64,000 nucleotides of DNA. Origin: JBEVOS01 sp964563395 (GTDB lineage Bacteria; Pseudomonadota; Alphaproteobacteria; Caulobacterales; Aquidulcibacteraceae). The translations under genes were made by a program, and so were the position numbers. Below are positions 24,602-33,396 of this stretch, piece by piece. Each line of letters opens with the position of its first letter. The stretch's first letter is position 1. Under the pieces are notes generated by a model that was given only the letters and a program-made list of their open reading frames with translations, did no database searches and was not told the origin of the DNA. The DNA lies in assembly GCA_964563395.1 (NCBI GenBank), contig CAZLWK010000004.1, forward strand, positions 62,001 to 126,000, read 5' to 3'.

Positions 24602-25720
24602 CTAGCGCCGCGATTGGGGGCGGCGCAAAGCGCTTCCCGATTGAGGAGGCGTTGCGCGCGGCGCCCTGCGCGCCATCGCCAGCGCGCGCTCCCATGCCTT
24701 GATCGCGATGGATTCCAGCGGCCTTTCCAGATGCCGCGCGGCAAGCACGCCAAGGATCGCCACGCCGACATAAGCGCCGGCGAGCAGCGCAAGCAGCGCC
24801 AAGGGATAGGGCGTTTGCAACGCTTCCGCGATTTTCACGGCGGCCTGCGTCACGAAATAATGCGTCAGATAGATCGCGAAGCTGGCGTTGGCGAGTTGGT
24901 CGCGCAACGCGCCGCGATGCGTCTCGCCCAGGCGCTCCAGCATCAGCACCGCCATGATCACCAGCCCCGCCAAGACCGCGCCCGACAAGCGCGGATCGAC
25001 GCCGAGCAGCACGCTGTCGCGAAGCGCGATCGTTGTGAATCCCAAGCCGATCACGCCATAAAGCGCCGGCTTTAGCCAGATCGGCGCATCCGCCGCCGAA
25101 ACGCGGTCTTGCACATGCAGCCACCAGGCGCACACCAATTGACCGGCCACGAACGCCAGCAATCTTGAACTGGTGAAGAAGGCGATCACGACATCGGTCG
25201 GCTTCAGCACCCATCCGATCACGACCAGCGCGCTCAGAAAGCCGGCGCTCGCGGCCCAGGCCCAGCGGCCGGCGATCTTCAGCGCGACTGCGTAAACCAG
25301 CATGAAGAAGACGAAATACGTCATCGTCCAGCCGACGAAAATGATCGGCTGAACAATGCCCGGCGACTTTTCGTAGGGAATAAAGAACAGCGATTTGAGC
25401 AGCGTCTCGGGCGTAATTGTCGTCGTCTGGAACAGGAACGGCGCGGCCAGCGCCAGCGCCGCCACGATCAGGGTCATCAGCCAATAGAGCGGAACAAGCC
25501 GGACGAAGCGTCGGCCCAGGAAGCCCAAGGGCGATCGCGGGCGGCGCGCGTGCGTGTAGGGAATGAGGAAAGCGCTCGCGACGATAAAGCCGTCCACGCT
25601 CAAGCGTGCGAAGGGAGAAACGAATTGATCGACGCCGAGCAGGCGATAAATCGGTTCAAGATGCGCGGTCACCACCATTAAGGTGAACAGGACGCGCAGC
25701 GTCTGAAGATTCTGCAGCAC
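24602..25720 (-). CDS. acyltransferase 3 family membrane protein
   Basis: About 372 residues with some ten hydrophobic segments. The N-terminus reads LQNLQTLRVLFTLMVVTAHLEP, the arginine- and histidine-bearing first helix of acyltransferase-3 (OafA/YrhL-like) O-acetylases, followed by SVDGFIVASAFLI and RRFVRLVPLYWL, which are also family marks. These proteins move acetyl groups across the membrane to modify polysaccharides, peptidoglycan or lipids; the target is unknown. I place the start at GTG 25720; there is no in-frame ATG in a good position. Basic C-terminal tail. Confidence 0.85.
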   Translation of the reverse strand: MLQNLQTLRVLFTLMVVTAHLEPIYRLLGVDQFVSPFARLSVDGFIVASAFLIPYTHARRPRSPLGFLGRRFVRLVPLYWLMTLIVAALALAAPFLFQTTTITPETLLKSLFFIPYEKSPGIVQPIIFVGWTMTYFVFFMLVYAVALKIAGRWAWAASAGFLSALVVIGWVLKPTDVVIAFFTSSRLLAFVAGQLVCAWWLHVQDRVSAADAPIWLKPALYGVIGLGFTTIALRDSVLLGVDPRLSGAVLAGLVIMAVLMLERLGETHRGALRDQLANASFAIYLTHYFVTQAAVKIAEALQTPYPLALLALLAGAYVGVAILGVLAARHLERPLESIAIKAWERALAMARRAPRATPPQSGSALRRPQSRR

Positions 25721-25837
25721 AGCATCGCCAAGCTGGTGCGGCCATCGCAGGTTGTCTCCCGCGCACGCATCGTGCGCGAACAATGCGCCCGAGGGGGAGG
25801 GGCGCTAAACTGGAGCGTGCGCCTTCCGAAGCGTCAC

Positions 25838-26080
25838 CTAGCCTGGCGGTTGATCCTTGTCCGGATCGAGCAGGCGGTGAGCGTGTATGATGAAATAGCG
25901 CATGCGCGCATTGTCGACGCTGCGCTGCGCCGCGCTCTTCCAGGCGTCGTAGGCTGCCCTGTAATTTGGAAAGGCGCCCACGAAATCGAGCGCTGAAAGA
26001 TCGGCGAATTCCGGCCGATCGAGCGTTTTGAGCTCGCCGCCGATCACGAGATGCAAAAGCTGGCGGTCTTCGTTCACCAT
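25838..26080 (-). CDS. DUF4170 protein
   Basis: An 80-residue protein of the DUF4170 type: QLLHLVIGGELKTLDRPEFADL, DFVGAFPNYRAAYDAWKSAAQ and MRYFIIHAHRLLDPD. Such genes usually sit beside inositol-monophosphatase-family genes in alphaproteobacteria, as here, 13 nt downstream. ACAGGAGCGC supplies a good ribosome site for the ATG at 26080. A longer frame overlapping the phosphatase gene is a shadow. Function unknown; the repeated association suggests a role in the same pathway. Confidence 0.8.
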   Translation of the reverse strand: MVNEDRQLLHLVIGGELKTLDRPEFADLSALDFVGAFPNYRAAYDAWKSAAQRSVDNARMRYFIIHAHRLLDPDKDQPPG

Positions 26081-26093
26081 GCGCTCCTGTCGC

Positions 26094-26915
26094 TCATGCT
26101 TGGCCGCTTCTCCGCTCCCATTCGCGCGGATGGGGCAGATGCGCCACGCGGGAAAGCAATTCGTGTTGCAACGGCCCTCCGCTGGCGACGCACCCGGGCG
26201 CGCGCGGATCAGGCTGGTTAAACACAAGCGGCTCGCCAAATTGGTCGCTGGCCGCCCCGCCCGCCGCGTCCAGAATGGCGATGCCGGCGGCGGTGTCCCA
26301 TTCATTCTTGAAGCCGAGCATCAAGGCGCCGTCGAAATCGCCGCACGCGATCAGCGAAAGCCGATAGGCGATCGAATGACGCCAGCCGAGATCGAGCGCG
26401 GGCCAGGGCCTCGGCCAACGCTTGTCGGCGTAAAGCGCTTGATGGCCAATGAGGCGCGCGCCTTCCAATTGCGCACGCCGCGTCGGCCGTATCGGCGCGC
26501 CATTGAGCAGGGCCGGACTCTCCAGGCCGCCGACGAACATCTCATCCTTGATCGGATTATAGACGCAGCCGAGCACCGCGCGCGTTCCTTCCACCACTGC
26601 GAGCGAGATGCAGAATTCCGGCAGCCCTTCGAGGAAGGCGCGCGTGCCGTCGATCGGATCTATGATGAACACGCGGCGCGCGCCGAGCCGGGCTTCATGG
26701 TCCGGGGTTTCTTCCGAGAGCCACCCATAATCCGGGCGCGCCGCGCGCAGCCGCTCCTTCAAGAGCGCATCGACCGCCAGATCGATCTCCGTCACCGGCC
26801 CGGCCGCGCCCTTGGACCACGTTTCCACGCTGCGCCCAAAGCCCGCGCGCGCGATGGCGCCGGCCTCGCGCGCGGCCGCCTCAAGCAGGGGGAGATCAGA
26901 GGCCGCCGATTGCAA
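26094..26915 (-). CDS. inositol monophosphatase family protein (CysQ/SuhB-like)
   Basis: About 273 residues. The metal-dependent sugar-phosphatase signature is complete: WLSEETPD, IDPIDGT and EWDTAAG, which carry the acidic metal ligands. Likely substrates are inositol phosphates, histidinol phosphate or 3'-phosphoadenosine 5'-phosphate; the 3'(2'),5'-bisphosphate nucleotidase (CysQ) role is common in this group but cannot be separated by motif alone. The start is uncertain: a TTG at 26915, overlapping the PmbA gene by 20 nt, fits homology; the ATG at 26981 would overlap it by 86 nt. Confidence 0.85.
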   Translation of the reverse strand: MQSAASDLPLLEAAAREAGAIARAGFGRSVETWSKGAAGPVTEIDLAVDALLKERLRAARPDYGWLSEETPDHEARLGARRVFIIDPIDGTRAFLEGLPEFCISLAVVEGTRAVLGCVYNPIKDEMFVGGLESPALLNGAPIRPTRRAQLEGARLIGHQALYADKRWPRPWPALDLGWRHSIAYRLSLIACGDFDGALMLGFKNEWDTAAGIAILDAAGGAASDQFGEPLVFNQPDPRAPGCVASGGPLQHELLSRVAHLPHPREWERRSGQA

Positions 26916-28239
26916 GGTCGTCCACGAGGAGGCTTGGAATTTCGAGCGAGCCGCGCTTCTCCATGTCGGCGCCGGGCTCAAGCCGCAGGAAGATGTCGAG
27001 AATGTTTCCCGCCACGGTGATTTCGCTCACCGGGAAGGCACGCGCGCCGCCCGCGAACCAGAAGCCCGACACGCCGACGGACCAATCGCCCGTATTGGGA
27101 TTGAGCGAAGGCGAGAACATGTCCGTCACCAGCAAGCCTTCGCCCGCATCGCGCATCAAATCCTCAAGGCTGCGCTCGCCGGGCGACACGCTGAGATTTG
27201 ATGTCGATATGCCCGGCGGCCCGCCATGGCCGTACGTGGCGTGGCCCGTGGGCGCCATGCCGAGCTGACGCGCCGTGGCGGCGTTGAGCAGCCATGTGGT
27301 CAAGACGCCGTTCTCGATCAGCGCGCGCTTCGACACCGCGCCGCCCTCGCCGTCGAACGCGCGAGAGGAGAGCCCACGCGGCTTGAACGGGTCCTCAACG
27401 AGCTGAAAGCTCTCGGGGAAGATGCGCTGGCCCAGCTTGTCCTTCAGGAAGGACACGCCGCGCGCCACCGCCGCGCCCGAAATCGCGCCCAGCATGGGCG
27501 AGACGATGCGCCCGGCGAGGCGGTTCTCGAAAATCACCGGCGCCTTGCGGCTTTCGATCTTGCGCGGGCCAAGCCGTTGCGAGGCGCGTTCGCCGGCGGC
27601 GGCGCCGATGCGTTCCGGCGCGGGCAGATCGGCGAAGAAGCGCGTATGGCCCCAATCATAATCGCGCTCCATCTTGCCGTCGCGCTCGGCGATCGGCTGA
27701 ACGGAAACGCCATAGGAGGTGCCGCTCGAAACGCCTTCAAAGCCGTCGCTCGTCATCAGCGCGGCGATCGAAGCGTCCCAGGAGGCGCTCGCGCCGCCAG
27801 AATTGGCGACCCCTGGAACCGCGAGCGCGGCGGCTTCGGCGGCGAGCGCCATATCCTGCAAGGTTTCGGCGCTGGGGCGCGCATCGTCCGCTGATTCAAG
27901 CGGCCTGATCTCGCGCGCGCGAAAGGCAGGATCCAAAAGGCCGCAAAAAGGATCTTCCGGCGCGGCGCGCGCCATGGCCGCCACACGCTCGGCCAACGCC
28001 TTCAGCCCGCCTTCCGAGAGATCGCTCGAGGACGCGCCCGCCTGGCGCTTGCCGATCAGCACCCGCAGGCCGACCGAACGGCTTTCCTCGCGCTCCACAC
28101 CTTCAAGATCGCCCATGCGCACCTCGGCGGCGACGCTTTCGCGGATCGAGGCGCTGGCGTCGGCGGCTTCGGCGCCGGATGCGCGCGCATGGGCCAGGAG
28201 AACGCGCAAGGGCTCGCGCAGATCGACATTGGAGGGCAT
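26896..28239 (-). CDS. pmbA: TldE/PmbA family metalloprotease subunit
   Basis: A 447-residue PmbA/TldE protein. Marks include RSVGLRVLIGKRQAGASSSDLS in the N-domain, SLEIPSLLVDDLAIGGL at the end, and RIVSPMLGAISGAAVARGVSFLKDKLGQRIFPES in the middle. TldE lacks the zinc-binding HExxxH and forms a heterodimer with TldD, which supplies the site. The pair processes modified peptides or toxin/antitoxin proteins. TldD lies about 20 kb away at 48.7-50.1 kb, both on the minus strand. ATG 28239 (MPSNVDL) chosen; 28257 is possible. Confidence 0.9.
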   Translation of the reverse strand: MPSNVDLREPLRVLLAHARASGAEAADASASIRESVAAEVRMGDLEGVEREESRSVGLRVLIGKRQAGASSSDLSEGGLKALAERVAAMARAAPEDPFCGLLDPAFRAREIRPLESADDARPSAETLQDMALAAEAAALAVPGVANSGGASASWDASIAALMTSDGFEGVSSGTSYGVSVQPIAERDGKMERDYDWGHTRFFADLPAPERIGAAAGERASQRLGPRKIESRKAPVIFENRLAGRIVSPMLGAISGAAVARGVSFLKDKLGQRIFPESFQLVEDPFKPRGLSSRAFDGEGGAVSKRALIENGVLTTWLLNAATARQLGMAPTGHATYGHGGPPGISTSNLSVSPGERSLEDLMRDAGEGLLVTDMFSPSLNPNTGDWSVGVSGFWFAGGARAFPVSEITVAGNILDIFLRLEPGADMEKRGSLEIPSLLVDDLAIGGL

Positions 28240-28315
28240 GGACTTTACATGGCCCACGAGGCGCCGCCGCGCAATGACGCGGGCGCACGCCTTATGTCCC
28301 AGGGAGTGATGATCG

Positions 28316-29359
28316 ATGCGCTGCCAAGCCGTGACCGCCTATGGCCAAAAGCTGGAGACCATGGAGCGCGAAACGCCCGCGCCCGGGCCCGGCGAAGCGG
28401 TGGTCAAGATCGTGCGCTCGGGCGTGTGCCATTCGGATGTGCACATTCATGACGGCTATTTCGATATGGGCGGGGGCGCCAAGCTGCCCGCGCCGATGCC
28501 GCTGCCGGGCGTGCTCGGCCATGAGATCGAAGGCGAGGTCGCGGCGCTCGGCGCCGGCGTCGTCGGCCCCGCGATCGGGTCGCGCGTCGCCGTCTATCCC
28601 TGGATCGGCTGCGGCCAATGCGCGGCCTGCAAGCGCGGCGACCAGCATTATTGCACCGGCGCCAATCGCAATCTCGGCATTCGGCTGTGGGGCGGCTTCG
28701 CCGATCATGTGCTCGTGCCCGATGCGGACGCGCTGATCCCGTTGAAGAATGTGGATGCCGGCGTCGGCGGGCTCGCCATGTGCTCGGGTCTGACCGCTTT
28801 CTCCGCGCTGAAGAAGATCGGCGCGCCCGATCCCTCGGAGCCGATCGTCCTTCTGGGGCTCGGCGGGGTCGGCCTCATGGGGCTGGCGCTCGCCAAGGCG
28901 CTTTTGCCCAATCCGCTGATCGCCATGGATATCGATCCCGCCAAGCGGGAGAACGCGCTCAAGCGCGGCGCGGCCGAGGCGATCGATCCGGCCGATCCCG
29001 CCGCCGTCAAGGCGTTCCAGAAGGCCAGCGGCGGCGCCTATGCGGCGATCGATTTCGTCGGCGCGCCGGCCACCTACAACACCGCGATCCAGATCGTCCG
29101 CCGCGGCGGCCATTATGTCGTCGTCGGCCTGTTCGGCGGCGCGGTGACGGTGCCGCTCGCGACCATCCCGATGCGCGCCATCGCCATTCAGGGTTCTTAT
29201 GTCGGCTCGCTCGCCGAGGCGCGCGAATTGGTGGCGCTGTTGGAGACGGGCAAGGTCGACGCGCCGCTCATGGATGTGCGCCCCTTGAGCGCCGCCACCC
29301 AGGCCCTGGCCGATCTGCGAGAGGGCAAGGTGATGGGGCGCGTGGTGCTGACGCCCTAA
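28316..29359 (+). CDS. zinc-dependent alcohol dehydrogenase
   Basis: A 347-residue MDR-type dehydrogenase. The catalytic zinc site is Cys38 in GVCHSDVH and His in VLGHEIEGE. Structural zinc is held by the four-cysteine loop GCGQCAACKRGDQHYC. The Rossmann segment VLLGLGGVGLMGLALA, with IAMDIDPAKR after it, points to NAD(H). It oxidises a primary or secondary alcohol or reduces an aldehyde; substrate unknown. It is divergent from PmbA with under 80 nt between starts. The ATG at 28316 is preceded by CCAGGGAGTGATGATC. Confidence 0.92.
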   Translation: MRCQAVTAYGQKLETMERETPAPGPGEAVVKIVRSGVCHSDVHIHDGYFDMGGGAKLPAPMPLPGVLGHEIEGEVAALGAGVVGPAIGSRVAVYPWIGCGQCAACKRGDQHYCTGANRNLGIRLWGGFADHVLVPDADALIPLKNVDAGVGGLAMCSGLTAFSALKKIGAPDPSEPIVLLGLGGVGLMGLALAKALLPNPLIAMDIDPAKRENALKRGAAEAIDPADPAAVKAFQKASGGAYAAIDFVGAPATYNTAIQIVRRGGHYVVVGLFGGAVTVPLATIPMRAIAIQGSYVGSLAEARELVALLETGKVDAPLMDVRPLSAATQALADLREGKVMGRVVLTP

Positions 29360-29379
29360 GCGCTACAAGGCCTGAGCGC

Positions 29380-29784
29380 TTAGAGGGCCTGGGCGAGCCC
29401 CGCCCAGATCAGCCCCGCGCCCAGGATGAGGAAGCTCAGCCATGTCAGGACCGTGCCGATCTGCCGGCCAAGATTGAGCACGCCGGTGGAAAGGCCCCAG
29501 CCATGGAGGATGCGGCCCGCCGTCAGCGTGCCGCCCGCCGCGTGGACGAGCCAGAGCGGGGCGGCGGGGTCGAGCAGCGCCAGAAGCGTCACCCCCGCAA
29601 TGCCGGCTGGAATATATTCGGCCGCGTTGCCATGGGCGCGCACCGCCCGCTGCACCGCCTCGTTGCCGCCATCGCCCAGCACGACCTGATGGCTGCGGCG
29701 CGCGCCGACCACTCGGAACGACAGAAACAACAGGATCAGAATGTTCACGCCCGCATAGAGGGCGGCGATTTCCAGGCGCACCAT
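29380..29784 (-). CDS. MAPEG family membrane protein
   Basis: A 134-residue protein with four membrane segments and the MAPEG signature RAHGNAAEYIP between helices 1 and 2. MAPEG members are membrane glutathione transferases or related eicosanoid/glutathione enzymes; bacterial ones may detoxify lipid hydroperoxides or have other uses. It converges on the alcohol dehydrogenase, 20 nt away. Upstream (higher coordinates) lies a 230-nt intergenic stretch with a plus-strand terminator-like hairpin. Confidence 0.88.
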   Translation of the reverse strand: MVRLEIAALYAGVNILILLFLSFRVVGARRSHQVVLGDGGNEAVQRAVRAHGNAAEYIPAGIAGVTLLALLDPAAPLWLVHAAGGTLTAGRILHGWGLSTGVLNLGRQIGTVLTWLSFLILGAGLIWAGLAQAL

Positions 29785-29971
29785 GCGTCACTCCCCGAAC
29801 ACAAATTCAGGCGACGCTAACCACGTTTGCGCGCAAATCAACGCTTTGTTTTTGTTTTGGAAACGCCGCGTTCAGAGGCGTGTGCCATAACAAGACGGTC
29901 AAACGAAATCGTCCTCGAAGGCGGTGTTGGTGGTTGGAAGGCGCGCAAGATCAGCGCGGGGGAGCGAAGAG

Positions 29972-30010
29972 CGCGGCGTCCGCTGGAGAAGCGGGGGCCG
30001 CGTTTTCTTT
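29972..30010 (+). terminator. terminator-like hairpin, plus strand
   Basis: CGCGGC-gt-CCGCT (29972-29984) pairs with AGCGG-gg-GCCGCG (29990-30002), and TTTTCTTT follows at once (30003-30010): a textbook intrinsic terminator on the plus strand. The nearest upstream gene on that strand ends at 29359, beyond the minus-strand MAPEG gene. Either an unannotated small transcript begins in 29785-29900, or the element blocks antisense transcription into the methyltransferase gene. Confidence 0.6.
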
Positions 30011-30017
30011 CGCCGGT

Positions 30018-30662
30018 CTAGCGCAATCGCCAAACGCCGGTGCGCTTGATCTCGGAATCCTCCAAAGCCCGTGACACCGGCACTTCATATTCAGCGACCT
30101 TGGTCAGCCGTTCGCGCGGCAGATAGGTGCGGCCAGGATCGCCGATCAGCACCTGCTTGCCCGCGGCTTCCAGCGCATGCAGCCAGGCTTCAAGGCGCGC
30201 GGCGATATCGCGGTCGTAGAAGAGGTCGCCCACCAGCACGATGTCGGCGTCGGTGTCGCGCTCCAGCGGATCGTCGTCGCTGGTGTCGACAGTGACGCCG
30301 TTGAGCATGGCGTTGAGGCGCGCGGCATGGGCGCAGAAGGGATCGATGTCGCAGGCGCACGCGCGCGTCGCGCCCGCTTTCATCGCCGCGATCGCCACGA
30401 GGCCCGAGCCGGACGCCACGTCCAGGACGCGCTTGCCGCGCACGGTCTCAGGATGGTCGAGCACGTAGCGCGCCAGCGCCTGCCCGCCGGCCCAGGCGAA
30501 CGCCCAGAACGGCGGCGGCAGGCCGATCGCGCCCAATTCTTCCTCCGTCATCTCCCAGAGCGCGACGGCGTCGTCGGCCAGATGCAGGCGCAGTTCGGGC
30601 ACGTGCGGCGGGGAAAGGACGCGCGTATTGGCGGCGATGAAGGCGGGGACGTCCTCGATCAA
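30018..30662 (-). CDS. SAM-dependent methyltransferase, ETF-beta lysine methyltransferase-like
   Basis: A 214-residue class I methyltransferase. Motif I is VLDVASGSGLVAIAAMKAG, followed by ACDIDPF (acidic loop) and GDLFYDRDIA. The lead-in PPPFWAFAWAGGQALARYVL is the mark of the METTL20/ETFBKMT group, which trimethylates lysines of the electron-transfer flavoprotein beta subunit in alphaproteobacteria and mitochondria. The start is TTG (30660-30662), 12 nt after the desaturase stop, with GGGG upstream. It joins the ubiA-glycosylase-desaturase run on the minus strand. Confidence 0.82.
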   Translation of the reverse strand: MIEDVPAFIAANTRVLSPPHVPELRLHLADDAVALWEMTEEELGAIGLPPPFWAFAWAGGQALARYVLDHPETVRGKRVLDVASGSGLVAIAAMKAGATRACACDIDPFCAHAARLNAMLNGVTVDTSDDDPLERDTDADIVLVGDLFYDRDIAARLEAWLHALEAAGKQVLIGDPGRTYLPRERLTKVAEYEVPVSRALEDSEIKRTGVWRLR

Positions 30663-30674
30663 GCCGGCCCCAGA

Positions 30675-31604
30675 TCAAACTGGTTTCGACGCCGCCAGAG
30701 CCAGCACCTCGGGATAGGAATGGGCGATGCGCATTCGCGGCCCGAAGCCCTTTTCCACCAGCAGGCGATGCGCTTCGGGCAGATTGTAGCAGGGCACGTG
30801 CATGAACACGTGATGCGTGCCGTGATAATGCACGTAGAAGGGCGCGATCAGCAGGCGCTCGATCGGGTTCGCCAGCGTCGTGCGCGCATGGGTGAAGGGA
30901 TCGTTCTCGGTGCCCACCATGGCGTGCTCGGCGATGTTCCTGAGGCGCGTGATCAGCGGCAGCCAGGTCGCCATCGGCACGATCCAGAGCGCGGGCCACG
31001 CCCACCAATAGCCCGCTGCCGTGAGCGCTAAAATCGCTGCGCCATTGACGATCCAGAAGCGCAGGCCCGGAGTGTCGGCGACGCGCGGCGGCTTTTGCGG
31101 CTTGCCGCTCATGGAATCGATGAAGGGCTGAATGCGCTGCTTGTAAAAGGTCTGTCCTGTGAGGTCGCGCACCACTTTGCGCCAAAGGCTTTGCCGCGTG
31201 ATCGGGAACGGCGCCGAGAGCGAGAGGTCGGGGTCTTCCGGCTGCTCGGTGAATTTGTGGTGCTGCAAATGATAGGGCCGATAGCGCTTCAGGCTGCCGC
31301 CGATCGCGGCGTCGCATAGCCAGTCGGCCAGCCAATCATTGACCTTCAAATTAGGATGCAGCGCGCCATGCGCGGCGTCATGGCTGAGGATGGCGAGCCC
31401 CAATTGCCGCGCCCCGATGATCATCACCGCCAGCACATAGGTGAACGGATTGGGGAAGGCGATGAAGAGCCAGGCCGCGCCCACGATCAGCGCCCAGGCG
31501 AAGGCGATCATGCCCATCCCGCGCCAGGACGAGCGCTTGGACAGGCGCGCCCATTCCTCGGGCGAGAAGTATTCCTTCGGGTCAAGGCGCGTGACGGCGG
31601 GCAT
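30675..31604 (-). CDS. membrane fatty acid desaturase
   Basis: A 309-residue integral membrane desaturase. The three histidine clusters for the di-iron centre are present: HDAAH in the first third, YHLQHHKF in the middle, and YHGTHH near the C-terminus. Four or more hydrophobic segments surround them. It introduces a double bond in acyl chains or hydroxylates a lipid, using oxygen and a ferredoxin-type donor. The neighbours on the minus strand are the ETF-beta-type methyltransferase and a DNA glycosylase; the arrangement does not reveal the substrate. Confidence 0.92.
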   Translation of the reverse strand: MPAVTRLDPKEYFSPEEWARLSKRSSWRGMGMIAFAWALIVGAAWLFIAFPNPFTYVLAVMIIGARQLGLAILSHDAAHGALHPNLKVNDWLADWLCDAAIGGSLKRYRPYHLQHHKFTEQPEDPDLSLSAPFPITRQSLWRKVVRDLTGQTFYKQRIQPFIDSMSGKPQKPPRVADTPGLRFWIVNGAAILALTAAGYWWAWPALWIVPMATWLPLITRLRNIAEHAMVGTENDPFTHARTTLANPIERLLIAPFYVHYHGTHHVFMHVPCYNLPEAHRLLVEKGFGPRMRIAHSYPEVLALAASKPV

Positions 31605-31621
31605 ATGACGACTTTATCACA

Positions 31622-31660
31622 AAACCCGGCGCGGACGTCACTCCACTGTCTTGACGTCCG
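31622..31660 (-). terminator. weak terminator-like hairpin after the DNA glycosylase gene
   Basis: Perfect 9-bp arms CGGACGTCA (31632-31640) and TGACGTCCG (31652-31660) flank an 11-nt loop and overlap the glycosylase stop codon. On the minus strand the stem is followed by CGCCGGG and then TTTT. The T-run is short and 7 nt away, so termination is uncertain; the same symmetry could be a protein-binding site. Confidence 0.35.
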
Positions 31661-32261
31661 TATAGCGCCACAAATGCCAGGCCGCCGCGCTCCGCCAGGG
31701 GCCCCAGCGTGCGCCGAAGGCGGCGAGCTCCTTCGGCGTGAAGGCGCGGGCGAACAATTTCTCCGCGCCCTTGCGCACGCCGAGATCGTCGATCGGCAGG
31801 ACGTCGGGGCGGCCGAGCGTGAAGATGAGATACATCTCCACCGTCCAGCGCCCGACGCCGCGCACCGCCACGAGCCGCTCGATGATCTCATCGTCCGGCA
31901 GATGCTCGATCTCGCCCTTGTCGGGAACGAGGCCGGAGAGGCGCTTGGCGGCGAGGTCCTTCAGCGCCGCGATCTTCTGACGCGAGAGGCCCGCGCCGCG
32001 CAGCTTTTCCTCCGGCGCGCTGAGGATCGAGCGCGGGCTCGGAAAATACGATCGCGGAAACAGCGCCACGGCGCGGTTGAAGATGGTGGTCGCCGCCTTG
32101 CCCGAGAGCTGTTGAAACACGATGGCGCGGAAGAGCGCTTCGTAAGGCCCGGTCGGGCGCGGCGGCGCGGCCGGAAACGGTTCTTGCCCGGCGACGATGC
32201 GCGCCATGCCCTCGCAGGCCTTGGCGAGATGCGCTTCCGGCTTGGCTAGGCGCTTGGTCAT
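31638..32261 (-). CDS. DNA-3-methyladenine glycosylase II-like (HhH-GPD)
   Basis: A 207-residue base-excision repair enzyme of the AlkA/HhH-GPD family, short because the AlkA N-terminal domain is absent. The core LSGKAATTIFNRA, the helix-hairpin-helix LVAVRGVGRWTVEMYLI and the GPD stretch RPDVLPIDDLGVRKG are present; the second Asp in that stretch is the catalytic aspartate. It removes alkylated purines from DNA. ATG at 32261, 25 nt after ubiA on the same strand. A hairpin with weak terminator features sits at its 3' end. Confidence 0.92.
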   Translation of the reverse strand: MTKRLAKPEAHLAKACEGMARIVAGQEPFPAAPPRPTGPYEALFRAIVFQQLSGKAATTIFNRAVALFPRSYFPSPRSILSAPEEKLRGAGLSRQKIAALKDLAAKRLSGLVPDKGEIEHLPDDEIIERLVAVRGVGRWTVEMYLIFTLGRPDVLPIDDLGVRKGAEKLFARAFTPKELAAFGARWGPWRSAAAWHLWRYTDVKTVE

Positions 32262-32286
32262 TCCGCCCTGTGCGCGCCGCGCGGAC

Positions 32287-33231
32287 TTATTGCAAGAGCG
32301 GACGTAATGTGCGCGTCAGCGGTTCGATCGCGAAGACGATGACGAGCGCGAGGCCCACCGTGGCGTTCTGCTTGAACGCCGTCAGCGCGCTTGCGGGCTT
32401 GGCCGGATCGGCATGCTGCAAAAGCGGCCAGATCAGAAAGGCGCCGATGAGCCCTAGGCCGACGAAAGTCGGCCACAGCGCGCCGGCCAGCCACGCGGCG
32501 ACGCCCCACAAGAAAAGCGCGGCGAGATAGAAGAGGCTCGTCCAAAGCCGCCAGCGCGCGCCGAACAGCCGCGCGGTTGAGCGCACGCCGATCAGCGCGT
32601 CATCCTCGCGGTCCTGCAACGCATAGATCGTGTCATACGCGATCACCCAGGCGATGCAGCCGGCATAGAGCGCGAACATTTCGCTCGGAAACTCGCCCCA
32701 GCGCGACACCGCCATCGCGCCCACGAGCGCGCCCCAGGAGAAGGCGAGCCCCAGCCAGGCCTGCGGCCACCAGGTGATGCGCTTCATGAACGGATAGGCG
32801 GCCACGAGCGGGATCGCCGCCAGCGCGGTCAGCTGCGCCTGCGCTGGAAAAACAAGGAGGCAGAGGAGGCCGACGAAGCATTGCGCCACCAGCCACATGC
32901 CCGCGCCGCGCACGCTCAGCTTGCCCGCCGGGATCGGCCGTGCGCGCGTGCGCGCCACTTGCGCGTCGATGTCGCGGTCGACGATGTCATTATAGGTGCA
33001 GCCCGCGCCGCGCATCGCCACCGCGCCGATGAGGCAGGCGAACGCATAGAGCGCGTCCTCAGGGAAAAAACCGTCTTGCGTGCGCACCAGCGCGATGCCC
33101 ATCCAGCACGGCAGCAACAGAAGCTGCCAGCCGATCGGCCGATCCAGCCGCGACAGCTGCACATACGGGCTCCACGCGGCGGGCAGACGGTCCGTCCAAT
33201 GGCGGGCGAGGGAATCCGCGGGCTTGTGCAT
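32287..33231 (-). CDS. ubiA: 4-hydroxybenzoate polyprenyltransferase
   Basis: A 314-residue integral membrane prenyltransferase of the UbiA family. The first aspartate motif NDIVDRDID is at residues 81-89 and the second is in YDTIYALQDREDD. About eight hydrophobic segments follow the usual plan. It joins the polyprenyl tail to 4-hydroxybenzoate in ubiquinone synthesis at the inner membrane. AAGGG lies 4 nt before the ATG at 33231; a longer in-frame extension upstream overlaps the control region and is a shadow. It is followed by the glycosylase and desaturase genes. Confidence 0.94.
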   Translation of the reverse strand: MHKPADSLARHWTDRLPAAWSPYVQLSRLDRPIGWQLLLLPCWMGIALVRTQDGFFPEDALYAFACLIGAVAMRGAGCTYNDIVDRDIDAQVARTRARPIPAGKLSVRGAGMWLVAQCFVGLLCLLVFPAQAQLTALAAIPLVAAYPFMKRITWWPQAWLGLAFSWGALVGAMAVSRWGEFPSEMFALYAGCIAWVIAYDTIYALQDREDDALIGVRSTARLFGARWRLWTSLFYLAALFLWGVAAWLAGALWPTFVGLGLIGAFLIWPLLQHADPAKPASALTAFKQNATVGLALVIVFAIEPLTRTLRPLLQ

Positions 33232-33396
33232 CGGCCCTTGTCGCGCGCGCCGTGGCGCGAAGGCAACAGCGCGCGCGCGCTCGCAAATCCGTGACCTGCG
33301 ACGACTGGACGCAAGTCCCGCGCGGGCGTATGAGCGCCCCATCATGAGTGGTTTCGGAAGCAATCGTATCTGGATGGCGCGACCATAAGCTGCGCG

